Positions 43,374 through 55,518 of a stretch of DNA of 64,000 nucleotides are shown here, in pieces. The position numbers and the translations under genes were made by a program. Each line of letters starts with the position of its first letter. Within the stretch, counting starts at the first letter, position 1. A model generated the notes under the pieces. The model searched no databases. It worked only from the letters and a program-made list of their open reading frames with translations, and was not told the origin of the DNA. The stretch comes from Pseudoduganella lutea (GTDB lineage: Bacteria; Pseudomonadota; Gammaproteobacteria; Burkholderiales; Burkholderiaceae_D): positions 3,720,001-3,784,000 of the forward strand of contig NZ_CP035913.1 of assembly GCF_004209755.1 (NCBI RefSeq), written 5' to 3'.

Positions 43374-43406
43374 GTTGCCGCCTCAAAACCAGTACAGAAA
43401 GAAACC

Positions 43407-43955
43407 ATGATGACCCGTCTGTCCGCTCCAGTGCTGTCCCTCCTGCTGTGCGCCACCGCGTTCGCGCACGCCCAGACCCCGGCCGCCGGCCAGGAAGCAT
43501 CGGCCCAGCCCGCCCAGCCGGCCCAGCCAGCCGCCACGCAGGAAGCGCCCGCCGCCCAGGAAGCGCCGGCCGCACCCGTGGTGCCCGGCTCGGCCACGAT
43601 CGGCCCCGCCGCCGAGCAGCTGATCGTCAACGACACCAAGGCCGGCACCGGCCGCGAAGCCGTGACCGGCGGCACGGTGTCCGTGCATTACACGGGCTGG
43701 CTGTACCGCCCGATGGCGAAGGGCCACAAGGGCCGCAAGTTCGACTCGTCGCGCGACCGCGGCGAACCGCTCGAATTCCGCCTCGGCGCCGGCCAGGTCA
43801 TCAAGGGCTGGGAGCAGGGCGTGGCCGGCATGAAGATCGGCGGCAAGCGCACGCTGATCATACCGTCGAATCTCGCTTACGGCTCGCGCGCCATGCCAGG
43901 CATCCCGGCCAACTCGGCACTGATCTTCGACGTCGAACTGCTCGACGTGAAGTAA
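43407..43955 (+). CDS. FKBP-type peptidyl-prolyl isomerase
   Basis: 182 residues. Signal peptide ending near AHA-QTP, then a Gln/Pro/Ala-rich linker with AQPAQPAQPA-type repeats (about 25-60), then one FKBP domain (about 72-182) with SVHYTGWLY, KFDSSRDRGEPLEFRLGAGQVIKGWEQG and IPSNLAYGSR. Periplasmic prolyl isomerase. The proline-rich spacer may project the domain. Co-oriented with cysK 45 nt downstream, so possibly co-transcribed. Confidence 0.94.
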   Translation: MMTRLSAPVLSLLLCATAFAHAQTPAAGQEASAQPAQPAQPAATQEAPAAQEAPAAPVVPGSATIGPAAEQLIVNDTKAGTGREAVTGGTVSVHYTGWLYRPMAKGHKGRKFDSSRDRGEPLEFRLGAGQVIKGWEQGVAGMKIGGKRTLIIPSNLAYGSRAMPGIPANSALIFDVELLDVK

Positions 43956-44000
43956 GCGGCGGCGTTACACTGGGCTCCCATTCATCCTGCGGAGACCCAG

Positions 44001-44957
44001 ATGAACGTAGCGAACGATGTGACGGCGCTGATCGGCAATACGCCGCTGGTGCGCATAAATCGATTGACTCAAGGCGGATTGACCCAGGGTGGGCCCGCTC
44101 CCGCGCAGATCCTGGCCAAGCTGGAGTTCTACAATCCGGCCCACAGCGTGAAGGACCGCATCGGGCTGTCGATGATCATGGCGGCCGAACAGGCCGGCCT
44201 GATCAAGCCCGACACGATCATCCTCGAACCCACCAGCGGCAATACCGGCATCGCGCTCGCGATGGTGTGCGCGGCGCGCGGCTACAAGTGCACGCTGGTG
44301 ATGCCCGAGACGATGAGCCGCGAACGGCGCACGCTGCTGCGCGCCTATGGCGCCGACCTGGTGCTCACGCCCGGCAGCGAAGGCATGGTGGGCGCCATCC
44401 GCCGCGCCGAGGAAATGGCGCAATCCGACAGCCGCTACCTGATGCCGCAGCAGTTCAACAACCCCGCCAATCCCGAGATCCACCGCCGCACCACCGCCGA
44501 GGAAATTTGGCGCGATACGGACGGCCGGGCCGATATCCTCGTGGCCGGCGTGGGCACCGGCGGCACGATCACCGGCGTGGGCGAGGTGCTCCGCGAGCGC
44601 AAGCCTTCGTTCCAGTGCATCGCCGTGGAACCGGAAGCGTCGCCGATCCTGTCGAAAGGCACGAAGGGGCCGCACCCGCTGCAGGGCATCGGCGCCGGCT
44701 TCGTGCCGGCCGTGCTGAACACGCATGTCTACAACGAAGTGGTCGCCGTGAAGAACGACGATGCGTTCGACTATGCGCGCCGGGCCGCGCGCGAGGAAGG
44801 GCTGCTGGTCGGGATCTCGGCCGGCGCCGCCTTGTGGGCGGCCGTGCAGGTGGCGCGCCGGCCGGAAAACGAGGGCAAGCTGATCGTGACGATCATCCCC
44901 TCGTTCGGCGAACGCTACCTGAGCACGCAGCTGTTCGCGGGGCTGGCCGATCAGTGA
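44001..44957 (+). CDS. cysK: Cysteine synthase A (O-acetylserine sulfhydrylase)
   Basis: 318 residues. PLP enzyme making cysteine from O-acetylserine and sulfide. The PLP Lys is K51 in [35 protein letters not shown] and SGAALWAA are conserved. An in-frame tandem duplication of LTQGG at 22-31 lengthens a surface loop compared with relatives as I recall them. It is more like CysK than CysM in the PETMS and IQGIGAGF-type ([10 protein letters not shown]) motifs. Confidence 0.95.
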   Translation: MNVANDVTALIGNTPLVRINRLTQGGLTQGGPAPAQILAKLEFYNPAHSVKDRIGLSMIMAAEQAGLIKPDTIILEPTSGNTGIALAMVCAARGYKCTLVMPETMSRERRTLLRAYGADLVLTPGSEGMVGAIRRAEEMAQSDSRYLMPQQFNNPANPEIHRRTTAEEIWRDTDGRADILVAGVGTGGTITGVGEVLRERKPSFQCIAVEPEASPILSKGTKGPHPLQGIGAGFVPAVLNTHVYNEVVAVKNDDAFDYARRAAREEGLLVGISAGAALWAAVQVARRPENEGKLIVTIIPSFGERYLSTQLFAGLADQ

Positions 44958-45023
44958 TGGCAGGCATGGCGATCGCACGCCCGCTTCACGCGGCGTCGTC
45001 TCCCGCCATGTCGCCGGTTGCCG

Positions 45024-45152
45024 TTACTGGAGGTGGGCGTAGCAAACCCAGCGTCCATTCAAGGCAAGCGCCGTGCAGTTCTGGTACAAGCATTTTTCTC
45101 CCGTGAAGCCGCGGTGGGCAAGCACTGTCAGGAACATCCATTGCGCTTTCAC
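45024..45152 (-). CDS. 42-residue CCCH-type small protein (candidate)
   Basis: From GTG 45152, one base after the stop of the gene at 45154-45423. The C-terminal half contains C-LYQN-C-TALALNGRWV-C-YAH-L, a compact Cys/His pattern that could bind zinc. It has no other recognisable feature. A TAA stop lies at 45024. Its tight spacing to the upstream gene, same strand, suggests translational coupling. This is a low-evidence call because the length is short. Confidence 0.4.
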   Translation of the reverse strand: MKAQWMFLTVLAHRGFTGEKCLYQNCTALALNGRWVCYAHLQ

Positions 45153-45153
45153 T

Positions 45154-45423
45154 TCAGGAGATTGCCGGGTCATCGTGCCTGACGCATTCCTTTACCGCGA
45201 ATACCGCATAGGTCGTTTCTTCCGCTGCGCATTCCACATACCATTTCTGCAGGCAGGTACCGCACTGGTAGTTTGCAAGGCCGTAACGAAGTGCCGGCGA
45301 AAAATCGTCGGTATCGAGGTCCACGAAATAGCTGGAGAATTCCCCAGCGCCCCTGAAGTCGAAGCCGCGGTCCAGATAGCCGAGATCGGCGATTGCCATC
45401 GGAACATCGTTGCAGTTGCACAT
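45154..45423 (-). CDS. Hypothetical Cys-containing protein
   Basis: 89 residues, soluble. The N-terminal MCNCNDVP and the pair CGTC in YQCGTCLQKWYVECAAEE could bind metal or form disulfides; the sequence EFSSYFVDLDTDDFSPALRYGL resembles small immunity-type proteins, but I cannot name a family. Codon use fits the chromosome. It lies 14 nt downstream of the CDF exporter gene on the same strand, so it may be read from that operon. Confidence 0.6.
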   Translation of the reverse strand: MCNCNDVPMAIADLGYLDRGFDFRGAGEFSSYFVDLDTDDFSPALRYGLANYQCGTCLQKWYVECAAEETTYAVFAVKECVRHDDPAIS

Positions 45424-45437
45424 GACTGTCGCTGACG

Positions 45438-46487
45438 TCAGTGAGGGTGCGCATGGCCATGATGGCCATGGTCATGCTTATGGTCGTGGTCGTGGTCGTG
45501 GTCATGAGCATCGTGCCCATGCGCCTGGCCGCGCTCTTGTTCGTTCCCTTGCCCATCCCCTCCCAGGCAGCACGCATGCTCCGTCGTCCCCAGCTCCGTC
45601 TGCAGGGTGCTGTGGTGGATCGAGAATTCTTCGCGCAAGCCGCGCGCGATGTCGTCCATCGCGACATCGCCCGGGTAACCGCCCGGCATGACCAGATGGG
45701 CCGTCAGCGCCGTTTCCGTCGTGCTCATCGACCAGATGTGCAGGTCGTGCACGTCCGTCACGCCTGGGCGTGCGCGCAGGAACTGCTCCACGTTGCGTGA
45801 ATCCACGTTGTCCGGCACGGCCGCCATCATCATGCGCAGCGATTCCTTCAGCAGCGACCAGGTGCCCGCCACGATCATCACCACGATGCCCAGGCTCACG
45901 AGCGGGTCGAGGCGGATCCAGCCGGTGAACATCACGGCAAGGCCGGAAATCAACACGCCCAGCGAAATCGCGGCATCGGCCGCCAGGTGCAGGTAGGCGC
46001 CGCGGATGTTCAGGTCGTCCTTGCTGCCTTTCATGAACAGCCATGCCGAGATGCCGTTGACGAGGATGCCGATGCCGGCCACCACCGACACGGTCGGACC
46101 GTGCACCGGCACGGGATCGATCAGCTGCAGCACCGCTTCCCAGGCGATGGCGCCGCAGGCCACCATCAGCAGCATGCCGTTGAACAGCGCGGCCAGCATC
46201 GAGCTGCTGCGCAGGCCGTAAGTATAGCGGCGCGACGGTTGCCGCTTGGCCAGGATCGCCGCGCCCCATGCCAGCATCAGGCCCAGCACGTCGGAAAGGT
46301 TGTGCCCCGCGTCGGCCATCAGTGCCGTGGAGTTGGCAAGGAAGCCATATCCGAACTCGACGGCGACGAAGATCGCGTTCAGCGTGATCGCGATCGCGAA
46401 CGCGCGGCCATGGTCGGCCGGGTCGCCATGATGATGATGATGCCCATGCCCATGCCCGTGGTCATGGTGGTGATGGTGGCCGCTCAT
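45438..46487 (-). CDS. CDF-family zinc/cobalt exporter (CzcD/ZitB type)
   Basis: 349 residues from ATG 46487. Six transmembrane helices between about 30 and 215, with the CDF metal-site HxxxD pairs (LMADAGHNLSDVLG; LHLAADAAISLGV). Histidine-rich runs at both ends: an N-terminal HHHHHDHGHGHGHHHH stretch and a C-terminal HDHDHDHDHK tail, which buffer metal. The cytoplasmic domain has VDSRNVEQFLRARPGVTDVHDLHIW. Exports Zn, Co or Cd. The start overlaps the stop of the arsR gene (ATGA), so it is the second gene of a metal-induced operon. Confidence 0.95.
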   Translation of the reverse strand: MSGHHHHHDHGHGHGHHHHHGDPADHGRAFAIAITLNAIFVAVEFGYGFLANSTALMADAGHNLSDVLGLMLAWGAAILAKRQPSRRYTYGLRSSSMLAALFNGMLLMVACGAIAWEAVLQLIDPVPVHGPTVSVVAGIGILVNGISAWLFMKGSKDDLNIRGAYLHLAADAAISLGVLISGLAVMFTGWIRLDPLVSLGIVVMIVAGTWSLLKESLRMMMAAVPDNVDSRNVEQFLRARPGVTDVHDLHIWSMSTTETALTAHLVMPGGYPGDVAMDDIARGLREEFSIHHSTLQTELGTTEHACCLGGDGQGNEQERGQAHGHDAHDHDHDHDHKHDHGHHGHAHPH

Positions 46488-46831
46488 ACTTCGACTCCAA
46501 GGGAGGGTTCGGCGATATGCTCGAGCATGTCGCGCAGGACACCGCTGATGTGGGCATCGGCGGTCGAATAAAACACTTGCTTGCCTTGCCGCTCGGCTTT
46601 CACGATGCGGGCCGCGCGCAGCAGGCGCAGGTGGTGGCTGACCAGTGAACTGGAAAGCTCGAGCGTGGCGGCGATGTCGCTGACGGCGATCGGCGCGGCC
46701 ACGCACGCAAGCACGATGCGCAGGCGGGTGGGATCGCCCAGCAGGTGGAACAGGTCGGCCAGCTGGGCTACCGACTCTTCGTGCACGGAGGCGAGGTTCA
46801 TCTCATGGATAACATTTGAATAGATGTTCAT
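46484..46831 (-). CDS. ArsR/SmtB-family metal-responsive repressor
   Basis: 115 residues as called from ATG 46831; an internal ATG (46801, MNLASVHEES) is a likely alternative. Winged-helix core LFHLLGDPTRLRIVLACV, VSDIAATLELSSSLVSHHLRLLRAARIV. The C-terminal helix has Asp/His residues (YSTADAHISGVLRDMLEH) that fit an alpha5 metal site of the CzrA/SmtB type (D-x-H-x10-H-like). Represses its own operon with the CDF exporter until zinc binds. The operator-like inverted repeat overlaps ATG 46831, which argues for the downstream start. Confidence 0.92.
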   Translation of the reverse strand: MNIYSNVIHEMNLASVHEESVAQLADLFHLLGDPTRLRIVLACVAAPIAVSDIAATLELSSSLVSHHLRLLRAARIVKAERQGKQVFYSTADAHISGVLRDMLEHIAEPSLGVEV

Positions 46832-46836
46832 ATATT
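46811..46836. promoter_or_regulatory. ArsR-type operator (TGAA-N6-TTCA)
   Basis: TGAATAGATGTTCA at 46817-46830 lies in an AT-rich context and resembles the TGAA/TTCA core of SmtB/CzrA operators. It covers the first codons of the longer arsR reading. Confidence 0.55.
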
Positions 46837-46893
46837 AGTCGCATGCGCACAACGGCGCAAGCCGCCAAAGTGTTTCCGTAGCGCAAAAGTGTT

Positions 46894-49800
46894 ATGATCG
46901 GCGATCCCTCGAATCACCTGATCGAAAAGCCTATGCAGTCCAGCGGAAACAATGCCATCGACGCGCTCGCCTACAGGAGCTGGAATGCCGGGCCGGGGAT
47001 GGCGCTGACGCTGACCTATTCCTTCCTGGCGACGCCGCCGGCCAACGCCAGCGCGATGGATATATTCGGCTTTGTACCGATGAGCGCCGCGCAGCAGGGC
47101 GCCGCGCGCGTGGCGATGGCCACCTGGTCCGCGGCGGCGAACATCACGTTTACCGAAGTGGCCGGCGGCGGCCAACTGCTGATGGGCGTGAACGACCAGG
47201 GCAGCAAGAGTGGCGCGTATGCCTACTATCCGAACCCTGCCGGCTCGTCGGCCCTGTACCTGAACGACGAGGGCTACAACACGGTCTTCACGCCGGGCAG
47301 CTTCGGGGCGCACGTACTGATCCATGAACTGGGCCACACGCTGGGGTTGAAGCACCCGGGCAACTACAACGCGACCGGCGGCGGCGCGCCAGGGCCCTTT
47401 TTGCCCGTCGATACGGACAATGCCGACTACACGCTGATGTCGTACTACGGCGGCCGCAGTGAAGCGATCAACGGCAAGTATCCGGTGTCGCCGATGGTGT
47501 ACGACGTGCTGGCGATCCAGTATCTGTACGGTGCCAACCTGCAGTACCGCACCGGCGACGACGTCTACGCCTTCGGCAACGCCGCTGCGCCATCGTGCAT
47601 CTGGGATGCGGGAGGCATCAACACGTTCGACTTTTCCGCCTGCGTGGGCACCACGCTGATCAACCTGAACGAAGGTGCGTTCAGCGAGACGGCCAGCAAG
47701 TTGCGCAACGTGTCCATCGCCTATGGCGTGGAGGTGCGGCGCGCGTTGGCCGGCAATGGCGGCTCAACGATCGTCGCCAATGACCTGGGCAATACAATCA
47801 CCGGCGGGGCCGGCATCGACGACGTTTTCGGCGGCGCCGGACACGACAGCATCACGGGCGGCGCCGGCGACGATACGCTGCGTGGCGATGGCGGCAACGA
47901 CAGCCTGCAGGGCGGGGTCGGCAACGACCGGCTCGACGGCGGCGCCGGCAACGACACCATCGATGGCGGCAGCGGCACCGATACGGCCGTGCTGGCATAC
48001 CGCTTCGAAGACACCACGCGCGTGTGGCTCAATGCCACCGATCTGCAGGTGACGGACAATGCCACCGGCATCACCGTCACGTTGCGCGGCATCGAAACGA
48101 TCGTGTTCGACGGCGTGACCATGGCGTTGGACGAGACGGTGGGCTCTTGGAGCCCGACGGGCACGCGCATGGCGGACCTGCTGACCGGTACCGGCGCAGC
48201 CGACATCCTGGCAGGGCTGGCGGGCAACGACACGCTTGCCGCGCTGGGCGGCGACGACAGCCTCGATGGCGGCACCGGCAACGACAGCCTCGCCGGCGGC
48301 GAGGGCAACGATACGCTGGTGGCCGCCACCGGCCGCGACACGCTTGCCGGCGGCGCTGGCGACGACCTCTATGTGATCGGCACCGCCACGGCCACGCTGC
48401 TTGAAGAAGCAATGGGCGGCCACGACGCCGCCCGGACGACGCTGGCCACCTGGACCCTGGCGCAGGGTGTGGAAGACCTGGCCGGCACGCAGGCCGGGCG
48501 CGCCTACCGCTTCACCGGCAATGCGCTGGACAATGCCATCCACGGCAATAGCGGCAACGACGTGCTTTCCGGCGGTGCCGGCAACGATACCTTGCGCGGC
48601 GCCGCCGGCAGGGACAGCCTGGCCGGCGGCGATGGCGACGACCATCTCGAAGGCGGCACCGGTAACGACACGCTCGATGGCGGCGCCGGCAATGACACCG
48701 CGGTATTCGCGCAGGCGCTGGCCAGCTACACCCGCTCGCGGCCCACGGCCGGCGACCTGAAGCTGGTGGACACGGTATCGAAAGAAGTCATCGTGGTGCG
48801 CAACACGGAAACTCTTGTGTTTGCCGGCATGTCGTATTCACTGGACGACTTGCGGCTTGGCCTTGTCAGCACCGGCGACGACATGCTGACGGGCACCACG
48901 GGTGCCGACACGATCGACGGCCTGGCCGGCAACGACACGATGACGGGGCTGGCCGGCAACGATACCTATGTGATCGGCGCGGCGGGCGATGCGATCGTCG
49001 AGGAGACCGGTGGCGGCATCGACATGGCGAGGATCGCCATTGCCGGCACCGGGTTCACCCATGCGCTGGCCGAAAACGTGGAGAACGCAACGATCGTGTC
49101 GAGGGTGGCCGGCAGCGTCACCGGCAACGCGGCGGACAATGCGTTGACCGGCAACGCCGCCGCGAACACGCTGGCCGGCGCGGCGGGCAATGACAGCCTC
49201 GAAGGCGGCGCCGGCAACGACTGGTTGCTGGGCGGGGAGGGCGACGATACGCTGGCCGGCGGCACCGGCAGCGACACACTGGAAGGCGGCGATGGCGACG
49301 ACGTCCATATCGTCGATGCCGCCGGCGACAAGGTGGTGGAGGCCGCCGATGGCGGTGTCGACACGGTGCGCACGGCGCTGGCGCGCTGGACGATGGCGGC
49401 GGAAGTGGAACGCCTCGAATACACCGGCAAGAGCGGATTCACCGGTACTGGCAACGCGCTGGATAACCGGATCGGTGGCGGCGGCGGTGCCGACCGGCTG
49501 CTGGGCGGCGATGGCGACGATACGCTGGCCGGCGGCGCGGGCAACGATCTGCTGACCGGTGGCACCGGCAGCGATGCGTTCGTGCTGCGCTTCGATGCGG
49601 GGAGCGACACGGTGGCCGATTTCGTCACCGGCATCGATCATGTCCTGGTCGATGTGTCGGTGCGCGGTATCGGCAATGGCGATGCGGTTGTCAACGGTGC
49701 CGTGACCATCATGGCGCCTGGCGGATTCGGCACGGATGCGGAACTCGTCATCGTGACCGGCGGCGCCGGCACGCTGACGACCGCCAGGGGCGCAGCCCTG

Positions 49801-49995
49801 ATCGGCTCGGCCGATGCCGCCTACGCGAAGGGGGACAGCGCGCTGTTCGCGATCGATAACGGCACGTCGACGGTGCTGTACCGCTTTGTATCCGCGCAGG
49901 CGGATGCGATCGTTTCCGCCGGCGAGCTGACGCAGATCGCGCAGCTGACCGGCGTGGCCGATGCCGCCAGCGTGGAGATCGGCTTTACGCGCTAG
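46894..49995 (+). CDS. M10B (serralysin-type) metalloprotease with RTX repeats
   Basis: 1033 residues; an ATG at 46933 is an alternative start. The N-terminal catalytic domain has the zinc motif HELGHTLGLKH (144-154) and the Met-turn LMSYYG (near 182). After about residue 290 come many RTX nonapeptides (GGxGxDxUx; GGAGNDTLRG, GGDGDDTLAGG, GGTGSDTLEGG) in several clusters, which bind calcium and fold outside the cell. There is no Sec signal, and the C-terminal region (about 960-1033) fits a type I secretion signal. No T1SS genes are adjacent. High GC matches the chromosome. Likely a secreted protease. Confidence 0.9.
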   Translation: MIGDPSNHLIEKPMQSSGNNAIDALAYRSWNAGPGMALTLTYSFLATPPANASAMDIFGFVPMSAAQQGAARVAMATWSAAANITFTEVAGGGQLLMGVNDQGSKSGAYAYYPNPAGSSALYLNDEGYNTVFTPGSFGAHVLIHELGHTLGLKHPGNYNATGGGAPGPFLPVDTDNADYTLMSYYGGRSEAINGKYPVSPMVYDVLAIQYLYGANLQYRTGDDVYAFGNAAAPSCIWDAGGINTFDFSACVGTTLINLNEGAFSETASKLRNVSIAYGVEVRRALAGNGGSTIVANDLGNTITGGAGIDDVFGGAGHDSITGGAGDDTLRGDGGNDSLQGGVGNDRLDGGAGNDTIDGGSGTDTAVLAYRFEDTTRVWLNATDLQVTDNATGITVTLRGIETIVFDGVTMALDETVGSWSPTGTRMADLLTGTGAADILAGLAGNDTLAALGGDDSLDGGTGNDSLAGGEGNDTLVAATGRDTLAGGAGDDLYVIGTATATLLEEAMGGHDAARTTLATWTLAQGVEDLAGTQAGRAYRFTGNALDNAIHGNSGNDVLSGGAGNDTLRGAAGRDSLAGGDGDDHLEGGTGNDTLDGGAGNDTAVFAQALASYTRSRPTAGDLKLVDTVSKEVIVVRNTETLVFAGMSYSLDDLRLGLVSTGDDMLTGTTGADTIDGLAGNDTMTGLAGNDTYVIGAAGDAIVEETGGGIDMARIAIAGTGFTHALAENVENATIVSRVAGSVTGNAADNALTGNAAANTLAGAAGNDSLEGGAGNDWLLGGEGDDTLAGGTGSDTLEGGDGDDVHIVDAAGDKVVEAADGGVDTVRTALARWTMAAEVERLEYTGKSGFTGTGNALDNRIGGGGGADRLLGGDGDDTLAGGAGNDLLTGGTGSDAFVLRFDAGSDTVADFVTGIDHVLVDVSVRGIGNGDAVVNGAVTIMAPGGFGTDAELVIVTGGAGTLTTARGAALIGSADAAYAKGDSALFAIDNGTSTVLYRFVSAQADAIVSAGELTQIAQLTGVADAASVEIGFTR

Positions 49996-50010
49996 CGCCG
50001 GGCACCGGCT

Positions 50011-50493
50011 TCAGTTGATGAAGCGCATCAGCCCCTGCAGCGCATGGATCACGGTCTGTTCGCGCACCGCGCGGCGGTCGCCGGAAAACACCAGGCGCTC
50101 GGTATGCACCGTGTCGCCATTGGCCCAGCCGAAACAGACCGTGCCGACCGGCTTGCCGGGCACCGCGCCGGTGGGGCCGGCGATGCCGGTGGTGGACACC
50201 GCGATGTGCGCATTGCTGTTGGCCAGCGCGCCCTGCGCCATCGCCGCGGCCACTTCCTCGCTGACGCTGCCGAACTGGGCAATCAGCGCGGCCGGCACTT
50301 CCAGCAACTCCGTCTTCGATGCATTCGAATAACAGACGAAACCGCAATCGAACCAGCCGGTCGAGCCGGCGATCTCCGTGATCGCCTGCGATACGCCGCC
50401 CCCGGTACAGGATTCGGCAGTAACCAGTAGCAATTCCTTGTCCTGCAAGGCGCGGCCCGCCTGGGCGGCCAGTTCGTTGATGTCCGTACTCAC
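50011..50493 (-). CDS. CinA-family NMN amidohydrolase (PncC-type)
   Basis: 160 residues from GTG 50493, which follows AAGGAG at 7 nt; an ATG six codons earlier overlaps that ribosome site. Single CinA C-terminal domain: VTAESCTGGGVSQAITEIAGSTGWFDCGFVCYSN, VSTTGIAGPTG and PVGTVCFGW. Deamidates nicotinamide mononucleotide in pyridine nucleotide salvage. It is convergent with the RTX gene. Confidence 0.94.
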   Translation of the reverse strand: MSTDINELAAQAGRALQDKELLLVTAESCTGGGVSQAITEIAGSTGWFDCGFVCYSNASKTELLEVPAALIAQFGSVSEEVAAAMAQGALANSNAHIAVSTTGIAGPTGAVPGKPVGTVCFGWANGDTVHTERLVFSGDRRAVREQTVIHALQGLMRFIN

Positions 50494-50754
50494 TTGTGTC
50501 TCCTTCGGCAAAGAATGTCCGGTTCCATTCTAGCGCGCGACACCGGACACAGGCCACGCACGCGGGAAAAAATTGTCGGGTCCGCGCGCGCGCCGCAATA
50601 TTGCGGCGCGCACTTGCACTGAACGATAGAATAAGTCATTCAGTCAACGCGAGCCCGGCAACGTGGAATCTGCAAAGCTCACCCCAAGGCAATGGCCGGC
50701 TCCTGCCCGTGCCAGGGTGCCGGCGCGTGCGTTCGCAGGTGCCGGAGCGGCGCC

Positions 50755-52868
<2,114 letters not shown>

Positions 52869-52872
<4 letters not shown>

Positions 52873-55505
52873 TCAGCCGGGCCGATATCCAGGGCGCGAG
52901 CATCCTGATCGTCGACGACCAGCCCGTCAACGTGCAATTGCTGGAATACCTGTTGCAATCGACAGGCTACACGCATGTGAGTTCCACCACCGACCCGCGC
53001 GTGGTGGCGGCCTGGCATGAGCAATACAACTACGACATCATCATCCTCGACCTGCAGATGCCCGGCATGGATGGCTTCGCAGTGATGCAGGCCCTGCGCC
53101 CCCTCGAGCCGGACGGGTACCTGCCGGTGCTGGTGGTCACCGCCGAGCCGGACAAGAAACAGGCGGCGCTGGACGCCGGTGCGCGCGATTTCGTGAGCAA
53201 GCCATTCGATCCGGTCGAGGTGCTGACCCGGATCCGCAACCTGATCGAGGTGCGGCTGATGCAGCGCGAAGCGAAGTTCCACAATATCGTCCTGGAACGC
53301 ACGGTGCGCGAGCGCACCGCCGACCTGCAGCGCTTCCGCACGGCAATGGATGCGACGGCCGATGCGATCTTCCTGATCGACCCGCAAACGATGCGCTTCG
53401 TCGACGTCAACGACGGCGCGGCCCGCATGCTGGGCTACTCGCGCATGCAGTTGCTGACGCAGGAGCCGGCGCGCATCGGCCTGGGCAGCCAGGAATCGCT
53501 GCGGCACCACGCCGAGGCGGCCCATGCCGCGGACGCGGATGCGCGCGCGCCCGTGCTGGCCGAAACCGAATTGCTGCGGCACGACCATGCCACCGTGCCC
53601 GTGGAAGTCTACTGGCAGCTGCAGCATGGCACGCAGCTGCCGCAGGAGGGCGCGCAGCCGCCCGCGCAATCCGCCGATGCGCAGCGCACGCTGATCTGCG
53701 TGGCGCGCGACATTTCCGAGCGCCGCCAGGCCGAGGAGCGGCTGCGGCACATGGCGTCATACGACAGCCTCACCGGCCTGCCCAACCGCACGCTGTTCTA
53801 CCGCACGCTGGGCGATGCGATCGACCTGGCGCGCGACAAGGAGTGGCGCATCGTCGTGCTGTTCATCGGCCTGGACCGCTTCAAGAACATCAACGATTCG
53901 CTGGGCGCCGCGATGGGCGACGAGCTGCTGCGCGAATTCTCCGGCCGGCTCGTGCAGTCGGCCCGCATCCGCGACACGGTGGGGCGGCTGGGCGGCGACG
54001 AATTCGGGCTGATCCTGACGATGACGCGCGACCAGCAGGATGCGGTGCTGGTGGCGAATGAAGTGCGCGAAGCGCTGCGCACGCCGTTCGAGCTCGGCGG
54101 GCAGCAGGCCATGATGACGGCGTCGATCGGTATCGCCGTCTACCCGGACGACGCGGCCGATCCCGAAACCCTCGTCAAGTACGCCAACACGGCGATGAGC
54201 CAGGCCAAGGAAGCGGGCAGCGATGCCTACCGCTTCTTCACGGCGGGGATGAACGTGCAGGTGCTGGCGCGGCTCGACCTGGAAATGGCGCTGCGCCGCG
54301 CGCTCGACCAGGATGAGCTGGAGCTGCATTACCAGCCGAAAGTGAACCTGCTGACGGGACGGGTGTCCGGCGCCGAGGCGCTGCTGCGCTGGAACCGCCC
54401 CGGGCATGGCACCGTGTACCCGGCCGAATTCGTCGGCGTGCTCGAAGATACGGGGCTGATCGTCCGCACGGGCAACTGGATCGTCGATGCGGCATGCCGC
54501 CAGATCGCCGCGTGGATGGCCTCGCCGGTGGGGCCGGTGCACGTGGCCGTCAACGTCGCGTCGCGCCAGTTCATCGAGGGCGACCTGGAAGCGGAAGTGA
54601 AGCAGGCGCTCGAACGCCACAACGTGCCGCCCGACCTGCTCGAGCTGGAACTGACGGAAACGGCGCTGATGTCGAATGCCGAGCGCACGATCGACGTGCT
54701 GACCAAGCTGCGGCTGCTGGGCGTGAAGGTGGCGATCGACGATTTCGGCACCGGCTATTCATCGCTGGCCTACCTGCAGCGCTTCCCGATCGACAAGCTC
54801 AAGATCGACATCGCCTTCGTGCGCAACATCGTCACCAACCCGAACGACGCGGCGATCGCGCTGGCCATCATCAGCATGGCGCACAGCCTGAAACTGCGCG
54901 TGGTGGCCGAGGGCGTGGAAACGCGGCCGCAGCTTGAATTCCTGCGCCGCAACCGCTGCGACGAAGTGCAGGGCTTCTTCTTCAGCCGGCCGTTGAACGC
55001 GGAGGCCTTCGGGCAACTGGCGGCCAGCGGCAAGGCGCTGCCGCCGGACCCGAACCTGGCGACCGAACCGCCACAGACGCTGCTGATCGTGGACGACGAC
55101 GTCAACGTGCTGTCGTCGCTGCACCGGCTGTTCCGGCGCGACGGCTACCGGATCCTCACGGCATCGTCGCCGACCGAAGGCTTCGACCTGCTGGCGCTGC
55201 ACCCCGTGCAGGTGATCGTGTGCGACCAGCGCATGCCGGTGATGAGCGGCACGGAATTCCTCAGCAAGGTGAAGGACATGTACCCGGATACGATCCGCAT
55301 CATCCTGTCCGGCTACACGGGGCTGGAGGCGATGCTCGATTCGATCAACCGCGGTGCGATCTACCGCTTCTACACAAAGCCGTGGGACGACGTGCAACTG
55401 CGCGACAATATCCGACTGGCATTCCACCACTACTGGCTGATGCACGGCAGCGGCAAGCAGGCCGGCCAGCCGGGCGAGGACCATACGGCGCTGCCGGGGC
55501 GCTGA
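52869..55505 (+). CDS. REC-PAS-GGDEF-EAL-REC c-di-GMP protein
   Basis: 878 residues. Domains: receiver with Asp in IIILDLQMPGMDG (about 12-130), coiled coil, PAS (about 160-285), GGDEF (about 298-460; intact RLGGDEFGLIL), EAL (about 475-725; intact SGAEALLRWN and DDFGTGYSSLAYLQRFP), and a second receiver (about 738-860; CDQRMPVMSG). Both c-di-GMP domains keep the canonical motifs, so it could make and break c-di-GMP. Receivers at both ends are uncommon. It overlaps the preceding kinase gene by 4 nt. The C-terminal receiver resembles RpfG-type regulators. Confidence 0.93.
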
Positions 55506-55518
55506 CCCGGCGCGACGA

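Noticed and set aside
47720..49640. Large minus-strand frames across the RTX gene
   Set aside because: Shadows of the repetitive GC-rich RTX coding sequence; they encode low-complexity peptides only.
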